Shown: piece by piece, positions 22,330 to 32,000 of the stretch
Layout: every line of letters starts with the position of its first letter
Position numbering within the stretch: position 1 is the first letter of the stretch
From: Schistosoma haematobium
Lineage: Eukaryota; Platyhelminthes; Trematoda; Strigeidida; Schistosomatidae
Assembly (NCBI RefSeq): GCF_000699445.3
Contig: NC_067199.1
Span: 30,402,402 to 30,466,401 of the forward strand
Direction of reading: 5' to 3'
Length of the DNA stretch: 64,000 nucleotides
Notes under the pieces: generated by a model
Database searches by the model: none
Told to the model about the DNA's origin: nothing
What the model saw: only the letters and a program-made list of their open reading frames with translations
Position numbers and translations under genes: made by a program

Positions 22330-24240
22330 AACATTAGTGATGGCATTTCACATAGCCATACTAAGCGCTCGTAAAGGTCATTTGAAAGGCCTACAGTACT
22401 AAATGAACAAACAAAGTGGTTTTCAGAAACGGAGTTTATCGTTGGAATCCTAAAGGCTAAGCTATTCAAATTAAAAAAATGGTGGAGTTGTGTCTTCAAT
22501 CTGGATTGATGCTTACTAGTTTGGGTGTGAAGTATTTGATGTTTCATTTCCAGTTTGAAATGGACAGGAGGCTGAATGGTTTATATTGGTTCTGACAACG
22601 AAGATTTGCTATTCGATCCAACTTTTCCTTGAAGATATTGACAGATCAAACTTAAATCTCTCAGTGAAGTAAAGACTTCCACTCAACAACTATTCTAAGA
22701 AAAAAGTTGGTAGGTAGCTGATACGCAGTTTGTTCTTGCTTTGTGAACCCCTTTTAAACTCCCTCACAGATTCTCCATTTTGGAGGATACGAAGATTTGG
22801 AGCATGTCACATGCTTAACTGCTTGGAATTGCAATTAAGTTGTAGAGGTTAATAAATCCCCAAACTCAATAGCACTATAAGTCATTGACATTTGATGCTG
22901 ACCACATTAGTTTTAATGGACCCACCTAACTGAAGACTCTCGGTCATGCATTCGCACCAGATCACGAGTGGGAACGCCGTGTTAAACTCCTCCTGCGACT
23001 GTTAGCCAGTTTAGATCACTCACTTCTCGATATATCGATAACCTATCAAATATATCTTCGAACCTACTCCCTTCTGACTTTTTCATTGGGTGAGCACGAT
23101 TCAACTATGAATGTTACTGGTTAAGTGTTGCTAAGCTGCAAATACCTGTGGTATCTTAAAAGTTGTCTTTCTCTGACGGCTTAGTTTAGCCATTTTCTCG
23201 TCATACAGCAGCTTCCAGAGACTCAACTTAGTTTGTGTTATTTGAACTTTCTACAAACGTTCACTGTTTACTTATAGCGGAAGCCAAATGCTTCTATGTA
23301 ACACTTGTGCCTACAAAATGAAAACTATCTTGACAGTTACGTGGCTAAAGGCTCTACGTATTTTCTAGGGAGTTCTAAGACCTTTATGAACGAATGTATA
23401 ACACTGTGTACTGATCCTAAATCTTGACTGACAATGACCACCACGTCATTGTGCCTAATCAGTAGGTAGCTCAATAATATTCGCAGTGTATGTGTTTGTG
23501 TCTCGGTGACCAATTTTAATCATCATACATCTAGAAATATTTATCGAGGAATATCAAATTCTGGGCAATTTTGATTATTTCTGCAAATCATTCTGAAGCT
23601 CTAAACTATCTCCCTCATTTTTCGTTGCCCTCACTTGATATCCTCGGCACACAACGAAACCGATTATCATAGGATACAAGAAAGGATATTTAAATGTAAG
23701 CCAAATCATACATTTCCCATGAATTTGCTGAGGCTCCCCACTGAGCACTTTTTTCCAGTGGAGCAACTTGTGATTAACCCGTACTCGTTGTTGGTGCTGA
23801 ATTACGGAGTCATTTACATAAACAAATTACTTATATGAAAATCCCCTATCACCTAAGTAAAAACTTGTCTCATAGAACGTCGTCAAAAATCATACTGAAA
23901 TCGGTGAACGCTACATCTATTGGTAGCTTTAGATCACATAAATGCACAACACATTGGGGATAATCTCTTGTAGAATCTTGGCAACCAATCTGTTTAATCT
24001 CATGAACTGGTTATTCGCAGGTTTATGAGTCGCATCTTTTTTGAAGACGGAGGTAACTATGGCATTCTTCTAGTAGCTTGGTGTTCTACTTTGGGTTATA
24101 GATAGACTAAAGCATGTGATTAAAGGTTTGTAGTTTGTAAGTTACTTTTGTTATCAACGCTACATTTCATCGATTTTCATAGAATCTACATTACCTAATT
24201 TGTTTTAGAGGCCAAGAACATCTCATAGTCTTATTGTAAG
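22330..24240 (-). mobile_element. CR1-like non-LTR retrotransposon fragment, heavily decayed
   Basis: Read on the minus strand from 24240 downward, RT landmarks appear in the right order with many stops. First comes a VTSVFKKDATHKPANN block near 24030, the counterpart of the VTPIFKKG..PENYRPISLT region. Next is VAFTDFSMIFDDVL near 23900, where the DFSKAFD motif belongs. Then come KVLSGEPQQIHGK at 23720-23760, corresponding to the SGVPQGSVLGP motif, and NEGDSLELQNDLQK near 23580. Thumb-region pieces (IGHRDTNTYT, IELPTD) lie near 23490. The end at 22330-22550 holds an LHTQTSKHQ segment like the C-terminus of CR1 proteins. It lies just upstream of the first recognised 5-phosphatase exon, so it occupies either the 5' intron or the promoter region of that gene. 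Confidence 0.7.
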
Positions 24241-24259
24241 GAGTGTGGATAGAACGAGT

Positions 24260-26090
24260 CATTTGTACCCGAGGAAAGGGCACCTCTACAGTATATACGC
24301 TGCTGAAGCGGTGTCAGAATACCTGGACCTTATCACAGCCATCTAATGGCAATGGACTATCACCATCTCAATGTAGTGCTGAGATCTCTCATCCCGTCTT
24401 GTCCTTCGGTATCTGGTATCCTACAGATTCCTTAACAAGCTATTATTCACACAACCTTCTATACTTGGGTAATGAGTTGGCCCAAATATTTCCGATTTCC
24501 AATATGGTGACTTTGTTACATTGGGGTGTCAGTACCTGTTATGTATACTGAATATTTATTCCGTTTGTTCTTAGTACCGAATCTATGTTTAAAGATTCAG
24601 AAATGTCAGGAATATTACATGATTGTAAAAAGTTAATGAATCTGAGTTATTCACGAGGCAGAAATATTAGTTCACTGGATATAAAGTTGATTATTGGACT
24701 GCACTGCTTCAATTTTAAGGACTTTTATGACTTGCAACTACGGTGTAGTTTGGTTATTACATCAGTAATTTATAATCATATCTAAATGCAGTGATCTTGT
24801 TATAGCCAATGGTCCAAACGTTTGAATAGACACCTAATGTGATATTTGAATTCATTATTCCAAATACATACATACATACATACATACATACATACATACA
24901 TACATACAGTTATAGTGACAATGACTGTTTTCGTAAAACATGTTGTCAAAACGAGTTCCACGTCGTGCATTATTTGCCTATTTTGGGACCGGTTAGAAAA
25001 TACAGAGAAGTGTGAAGTGTATGACATGGTGTCGTGGTATGAAAGAAAGTTGTAGAGGATTGGCTTCTGTCGGTTCTTCACAACTCTGTTATTATTATTA
25101 TTATTATTATTCACAAACATCTTATGGGTACATAAGTGTTGTGAAGAAACCATTTCGCGTTTCTTCAAAAAATGCAATAATACACAATTTTCAATAATAT
25201 CAGCATTATACTTGCCATTTAAAAAAACATTTAGAGCAATAATAGTAGAATATTAATAATAATAAATCGGGTCTGTGCAATTGAGAAGAATATTGGATTG
25301 AGTTTAAAGAAGGAAATGGATAAAATAAGGGGATAGAAATAAAGGAGACGTGAAATACGCGAACAGTCTAATAGGCGTGTTTATGAACACAGAGCAAGAA
25401 TAAACGACTATGTGTGTATCGTTAAATTAGTAACAAAAGTAATTAAGAAAAAATAACTTATAATTGCAGTAAGATATGGCGCTAGAATAAATGTTTGTGC
25501 AGTTATAGTTTGGAGTGCTGCGATGAAAGTCTCAATTGAGTGAAAAGGATAATAAAATATCAATATGTATGAGACATATATGCATAGTGAATATAAAACA
25601 GGTCTGAGAAGTTAATGTAAGTATAACACAAGTTATTGTCTTAATTACAAACTTCGTAATCTTAAGAATAATATTTATTTAGAGGGAAAGAAGAGAGAAA
25701 AGAAGTGAACACTTAGTGAAAAGTTTTGATCCATGATAAGAATAATAATTGTGTAATGAATATCAACCTCAGAAGGAAACCAACAATTTAGAGAAATAAA
25801 ATAAAAATCTTCTAAAGCACTCGGATGAATACATTTAGATTTATGTAATAGTATACAGAGTGAAACCGGATATTAGTAAAAAAATTGGTGCAATAATTAA
25901 GAATGATTCTATGAAAGTCAAAATTGATTTTAAAGGACAATCTGGAGTTAAATATGTTTAGAAGGATAAGAAGATACAAAAAGAATATCTAATGTGTCGG
26001 GGAACTAATAATGATATTAATAACGGTAATAATGATAAACACAAACATAAGCAGATTTCATATATTAAGATAAATAGAAATAAAATAAAA
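24260..26090. other. AT-rich intergenic DNA with simple repeats
   Basis: Contains a CATA tetranucleotide run (24865-24907) and an ATT trinucleotide run (about 25088-25111). The 102-codon frame at 24243-24551 has no motif that I recognise. The rest is A-rich on the plus strand with no other feature. Confidence 0.45.
24865..24907. repeat. (CATA)n microsatellite
   Basis: About ten tetranucleotide units in tandem. Confidence 0.95.
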
Positions 26091-26099
26091 TAGACGTGA

Positions 26100-29000
26100 A
26101 GAGATTTAAAGGTTTTATTTTGCTTTCCAGGCAATTAAATGGATGACGGACCTTGTTTGTATAAATCATTATTAAATAAATTGATATTCAATAGGTGACG
26201 TAGTCCTTTGTTGGAAAGAAAATCTTCAAGCAGACTTCTGAACCGGGTTGTAGTTTCACTGCAACGGAGGTTCACTGGCAGTCTGTTCCACATGGTTGAG
26301 TAGCGAATAAGGAAAAAATTCTGACGTAAGTTTGTGTGGGTCCTTGGAATCGCTAGAATATTCTCCTTATTGCGTAGATTGTGGGATGATATCATAAGGT
26401 ATGAAGGGGTGGATACCGAGGAGTAGGAGATACCGTTAATAAGCCGGTAAATAAAGGCAAGATTTAATTTGATACGTCTGATCCAAAGAGGTTCTAAGTT
26501 GAGTTGTTGACATCTTTGGTAATAGTCTTTGTTATCGGAATACCCCAGAACAGCTTTGGTGAACTTTCTTTGAACACCTTCAATTCTAATCAGGTCATTA
26601 TGTCTACAATTACTGTAAACTAAAATACCATATTCAAGAATGGGTAAGATACATTTTCTGTATGGTAACAATCTCGATTCGATATTATTGAAGTTTATCA
26701 TTATCAATCCGATCAGCTTTCTAGCTTTGGATACTTGAGATATAATGTGTTCAGAAAAGTTCAGACTATTGCTATATCTTAAACCCAGGTCACGAACAGT
26801 GTTGAGAGGTTTGAGTGTATGTGTGTGTACAGTCAGATTTAAGTTAAGACAGCGACCAATGTGAATAAATCCACTTTTGTCAACATTAAGTGGCATATTC
26901 CACGAAATAGTCCATTCGTACAACTTGTTTATTTCCTCTTGGATTACCGCTGAAATATAGCTTTCTTTCGTGGGAGAAGAGAATGAATAAACTACTTTCA
27001 GGTCATCAGCAAAAAGGAAAGGCTTACCATACTGAAAGAGGGAACACACATCATTGATAAAAAGGAGAAAGAGTAATGGACCAACCACACTTCCTTGTAT
27101 AACCCCACTGGTTACATTCACAGGTTTAGAGTAGCCAGATCCAAAGCGAACGATTTGGCTACGTTCTTCTAAGAAAGATTTGAGCCAAGATAAAAGAGGA
27201 TTCTGTATGCCAAATGAAGAGAGTTTTAAAAGAAGAAGTTTGTGTGAGACACTATCGAAAGTCCTACTAAAATCGAAGTAAAGAACTATCACTGACTGAC
27301 CAACATCTCTTCTCTTAATAATTTGATCAAAAAACTCCAGGTACGATGTGAAACATGAGCGTTTAGTCATAAACCCGTGTTGGGATGGGCTGATCAGACT
27401 AGCCGAAAGTAAAAATGATAGTAGCTGTTTCTGGATGATTTTTTCCATGGTTCTTGAGAGCACGGATGTCAAATTAATTGGCCTATAGTTAACAATATCA
27501 CTACGTGATCCTGTTTTGAATCTAGGGGTGATGAGGGATGTTTTCCATACAGATGGATAGGTCCCATATTCCATAGATAGATTGAAAAGTTTCAAACAAA
27601 ATAGTGGAAATTCTCTACTTCCATATTTCACAAATGATGAAGGTATCCCGTCAGGTCCACCATCATAAGACTTTTTCAGGGCAGCTATGGCCTGCTTGAT
27701 GTTGGAGTGTGTAAAATCAATTTTCGACAGATGTCTGGATGTCAGCATTGGAAATGTAATGATGGAGTTTTCAGTCCCAGTTTTGTAGCACTGCGAGAAG
27801 TGCTTGCTGAATTGTTCGCATATAGTATTCGGGTCGTTAACAATGCTTCCGTTAACTATGAAGAATTTAGTCGTGCCAAGGGAATTTGACTTTACACGGG
27901 ATTTAAAAAGTCGAAGTATTGATAATTCTGGGCTTTTACTACGTAGAGCTTTATTTTCTATATTCATGAAATACTTACGTTTAGATGAAGCATTTCTGTC
28001 GATTAATTTAAGTATACTCTGAAGTGCATACACATCATTCTGCTCATAGTAGCGGTAGTTTAATTTCCTCAGCTTTCTTTTAAAATTATTTTGGCCCCTA
28101 TTAGCATTATAAGCCACACGGCCAATAACTGGAGCAGTGCAGTCGAGACAATATATCAGGTTGTGGTATAGATTGGAAAGCGCAATGTCAACATTATTTG
28201 TGGTAAAATACGTTTCCCATGGTAAACATTGAATGAGAGTTTCAGTCCGTTTCCATGTTTGTTGATCAAAATGTCTGCTCTGGTACGTCATTGAAGCTTT
28301 AGAGTTCAATTGTATGGCGTTTAAAGAGTGAATAATACTCAATACAATTCTATGGTCACTCATAAAAAACTCCTGACTGGTATGCACTGAGATAGAGTCT
28401 ATGTTGATTGTGAACAATAAATCAAGTGTATTATTCCCCCTAGTTGGTTTTCAGACCTGTTGAACCCATCCGCAAATTTCTAATGTTTCAACTAGCTTGT
28501 TATATCGACCTGGTACCGAAGTCAAGCCCCATGTAATTTTTGGCAGATTAAAATCACCTCCGATGATTTTAAAAGTATGCGGTTGGTGCGAAGCAATGGA
28601 AAATATGTTTGTTAGTAATCTGTCAAACTTAGTATCCGCATGAGGTGGTCTATATATGCATCCCACCAGTAAATAATTTTGGGATCCACAGTTTACAGTA
28701 ACCCAAGTGGAGTCGTCTATAGCATCAAGGGATTTATCCTCAAATTTGTACGCTTGAATGTCTGAACGGACATAGATAATTGTACCGCCTCCTATTCCAT
28801 GACATCTATCGGTTCTAAAGAAAACGTAGTTATCTACATTCAAGGAATGATCGGATATAGATGAATTACACCACGTTTCCGTAATAAGTACAATGGTTGG
28901 ATTTACAAGGAATAAAAGAGTTTTAAGATGAATAATTTTATTAGACAGAGAGCGGGCATTGAACGAAAGAATAAGAAACTCAGAGTCATCGTAGTGAAGC

Positions 29001-29215
29001 AGGTTAGAGTATAAATCGCAATTGGCAGTTCCATGAATACTCATAGGATTAGCTAAGGTAAGAGTCGTGTTGCGAGGGGAAATAGATTCAACCACTTTGT
29101 CATCATGTGAAATATGTTTACCGTTGCCGGCAGGAAAGCCGGCGGAATTACAAAAAAAGTTTTCTCATTGCTATTGGATATAACATCTAGAAAAGGTACA
29201 ACGCAGTGGCTTGAG
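26100..29215 (-). mobile_element. CR1-like non-LTR retrotransposon, nearly intact endonuclease-RT region
   Basis: This LINE runs on the minus strand, with its endonuclease and reverse transcriptase in one reading frame. On the 5' side, in-frame coding potential continues upstream of 29095 to about 29215, so the true start of the protein, or the end of a first ORF, may lie there. The 3' end follows the stop at about 26135, and no clear tail repeat or target duplication was found. Its RT layout places it in the CR1/Jockey group, like the schistosome elements SR1 and pido. I cannot assign a named family. Confidence 0.85.
26135..29095 (-). pseudogene. CR1-like endonuclease-reverse transcriptase ORF with one in-frame TGA
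   Basis: The frame covers 987 codons and is interrupted only by TGA at 28451-28453. Upstream of the stop is the endonuclease: SFNARSLSNK near the start, ITETWCNS, GCIYRPPHAD and GGDFNLPKITW. Downstream come the endonuclease end (SDHRIVLS), then the RT: KKSYDGGPDGIPSSFVKYG, YRPINLTSVLSRTMEKII, QHGFMTKRSC, LYFDFSRTFDSVSH, GVIQGSVVGPLLF and the catalytic FADDLK at about 26997-27018. A thumb and C-terminal region follow. All RT catalytic aspartates that I can place are present. The reading frame is uninterrupted for 760 codons after the stop, which is striking for a non-host gene and suggests a young insertion. The TGA may be a point mutation or a sequencing error. Confidence 0.88.
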
Positions 29216-29479
29216 ACATAATCAGAGATGGTTAGGAATCAAAGCCAATGGGTATCCTGCCGAAACTTTCACTTTCTTCATTAAAGTGAGGGGAACTTCT
29301 TTAACTGAAAGTATCCATTCTTATTGTTTTTTAACTTACCTGCTTCTCCAATATTTCATCGTTGTCCTACTCTCACACACTAAATTCTGTTCATCTTCGT
29401 TCTTCTTTATTATTCTCGTAATCATTATGAAGAACTGAAATTATTTGACATATTAACAACTATTGCACTGAGTATTAAT

Positions 29480-29700
29480 AATTTCAATGTTATGGATACA
29501 CGTGTCCTACTGAAATATTGAGACCCTCTTTAGCGGCCAAAGTGTGATCTCGCGAACTAACCTGTAGACTATCAGATGGCATCACACCTTTTCGGAGCAG
29601 TATCCTCACCCTTCTGTGCAAATTTCGCATTGGCAAAGGCGGCTCGAAAATTGTCTAATGACTACGATGGCGACGTAATAGAATTGGTACGTTAGGTCCG
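29480..29700 (+). pseudogene. BEL/Pao reverse transcriptase fragment
   Basis: On the plus strand the frame through the ATG at about 29576 reads PVDYQM, then HLFGAVSSPFCANFAL. This is the hallmark BEL/Pao RT stretch (VDYQM..HVFGATSSPSCANFAL). A stop lies seven codons upstream of the motif and another closes the frame near 29700. The piece is only about 70 codons. It is flanked by CR1-like sequence in the opposite orientation. Schistosomes carry BEL/Pao elements such as Sinbad. Which family this belongs to is unknown. Confidence 0.7.
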
Positions 29701-29719
29701 GGTTGAACCGACACATGCT

Positions 29720-31080
29720 TGTTTATGGCGACTATACGGATGATTGAAGCTGCGTGATCACTCTTACCTAGGGCTAGCATGTAATCGAGGTTCGCAACAT
29801 CATCCTAATAATCTGTCAATATGAGATCTAGTAAGGATGATTCGGAGTCCGGGTCGTACCTAATTGTTTCCTTCTTATTTTGCACCATAGTATATGTGAT
29901 AGTCGCATCAACTAGTTCCTGTTCGAAGGGAGTTTCCGACGTTTCAGTACTCAGATATTTCGAGTCTACCATAGATGCATTAATTTCTCCTAGAACTAAG
30001 CACCAACCACTTTGTGACCAAGTTTTGAGACCGCCCAGCAAGACATAATTCACCTCGCAGCTTGGACTGCAGTAGACCAAACCAATCAGCAGGTTTTTCC
30101 TTTTGCATTTCAAGAGGCAACTAACTAATTCACATTTTCCACTTTCATGAGACGTGTCATTATCAACGGTAAATGGGGTAGTATTTTCAATGAATAAAGC
30201 TACTTCTTAACCTTTACGCTCCTGTACTCTGTTGGCTTCTACTGATGAAAAACCTATAAAATCAAGTCCCATACTGTCTATAGACTGCGTCAATCAAGTT
30301 TCTGTGACAGCGATTGCACCTGGCATGGTAGATTCAATATGTACATCTAGCTACGACCGCTTATTTTGCAAGTCTCGGGCATTTGTGTAACAGATTGGAA
30401 ACCCATTAAAATGGCTTCGTGCTACACACGGAATGGTTTCAGCATCGTTCTCTGTCGAAGCCTCACCATCAGTAAATCCACAATTTTTAGGTTTTTTTTC
30501 GCAAGCATGCGGAAAGTCTTTAAGCACAAAAACTCTTGACCACTTTAGTTTATGTCCATTTAGTAGTATAAGGCCCCTTTCATTGAGAGATTTTAACACT
30601 AGTTTTAGCAGACTGGTTTGGTTCTGTTGCAAGTTCATTTGGCTACCTTTTCCATAGACCCTTAGGAAGATGACTCTGGAGATATCCTGAGGCATTAGCT
30701 GGTCAAGTAATTGTTTTACCAAATCAATGGCGTGCTCAAAATGAGTTTTAGGTTCTTGGTTTTAAATTTCTTTCACTCCACGAAGGATAGCTGACCTGTC
30801 TCTGTGATCAGCCTTCGATTTCTCAATTACTTTCTGGGGAAAGGCCTTTCATTAGTAACATTATTTTGTTTATTATACTCAATCTGTACCAAGTCATCGA
30901 CTTCCAATGAAGTAGCAATCACAGCCGTGCCACACACTCTATGAAATCCCAGATGATTGTTGATGAATAGGGTGGTCAGTCTATTAATTTTCCTGCCATA
31001 AACAGGCTGAAGATACCATAGTATTTGGAGTTCGACAACGCCTTAACCACTGACACCTAATATGAATCGTACCCACCAAG
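29720..31080 (-). mobile_element. Second CR1-like LINE fragment: ORF1 end and endonuclease, decayed
   Basis: Minus-strand frames give the end of an ORF1-like segment at 30351-31080 (ERGLILLNGHKLKWSRVFV, DFPHACEKKPKN), then FPICYTNARDLQNKRS at the start of the endonuclease. AIAVTET with a broken ETW motif follows near 30300. At 29805-30113 come IGLVYCSPSCEVNY, a damaged G-DFN motif (LGEINA) and LLDLILTDY, ending near 29730 with a degraded SDH (KSDHAA). There are several stops. The element lacks its RT, being broken off where the BEL/Pao piece lies. It is distinct from and older than the neighbouring copy at 26100-29215. Confidence 0.72.
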
Positions 31081-31214
31081 TAAAATAAAAAGACAGAAGA
31101 GAGGAGGTTCGAAGATATATTTGATAGGCTATCAATATATCAAGGATCGTCTGATCTAATCTGGAAATCTTAATCTTCTTCCAGAACGCATTGTTTTAAG
31201 TTTATTTTCAGATA

Positions 31215-31670
31215 CTGCCGAAGAATCATCGTGCGTGTCGGCCTTCGATATAATGTTGGAAATGCCGTACAGCACGATACATAGCTAGGAGTTCCCTACC
31301 GAAAGTGCCGTACCTCGATTCAGTGTATAGCAACCGTCTCGAGAAAAATGCTAAAGGTCTCCAGGAGTGTTTAACTCATCATTTTAAGACTCCTCCGACT
31401 GCTGAGTCATATGCATCTACAGCGATGCTAATGGGCGCTCGAGTGTCCTGGTGTGTGAGCATCGTTGCCTTTGCTAGGTGTTCCTTAACTGTGGAGAATG
31501 CTTGTCGCGCGGTATTGTCCAAATTGATGGATTTTGCATTTCCACGAATTTGGGCGGTTAGCGGTCTCATAAGGGACGCGCATTCTGTTATGAACCGTCT
31601 ATAGAAACTTACCAAGACATGACCTAGTCTCACGATAAGGTTTTCTAGGCATTTCCTGCTGGCTGTCATT
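31215..31670 (-). pseudogene. Ty3/gypsy pol fragment: RT end and RNase H
   Basis: On the minus strand, a 96-codon frame at 31379-31669 reads ENLIVRLGHVLVSFYRRFI, then LMRPLTAQIRG, and ends with PISIAVDAYDSAVGGVLK. This is the end of a Ty3 RT (FLGMVNFYRRFIP, LTHPDP..A) followed by the first RNase H strand with its catalytic aspartate (VDAS). After a break, YGTFGRELLAMY and AVRHFQHYIEGR follow at about 31235-31310, another conserved RNase H block. No LTR, integrase or protease is present. The fragment ends about 330 bp before the RFC3 start codon, in the likely promoter region. Confidence 0.8.
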
Positions 31671-32000
31671 TGGAGGACAAAACAAGCCTGTTCGCTTCTC
31701 TAAAAAGCATAAAAATTGAAGCTTCTGAATGCGAGAAGGATAGGGTTAATATTATAGTGCCGTTCTTAACTATTTTCTTTCTAACAAATGAAAACACTCG
31801 GTCACAAAACGATACTTAAGAAGACATCACTCGAAGTCAGAAAGGCGGAAGAACAACCTAGAAGACAAGTGCAGAATGCTTTGCAAAAATTCCTTTCAAA
31901 GTATGTTCGACACTTAGTCTTGGTGTCTGAAATTATTTTCATTTGGTTGGGTTGACCTATTCTGACATCCAACCTTGACGGTTATTTGAAATTTCGGGGA

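Noticed and set aside
22314..22547. Frame just upstream of the first 5-phosphatase exon as the missing N-terminus
   Set aside because: It resembles the C-terminal end of a CR1-like protein (LHTQTSKHQ segment) continuous with the LINE relic, and there is no convincing donor site.
24243..24551. 102-codon plus-strand frame
   Set aside because: No family resemblance. It is probably a chance frame beside the LINE relic.
24865..24907. Possible CRISPR-like tandem array
   Set aside because: It is a plain CATA microsatellite without spacers, and the window is eukaryotic.
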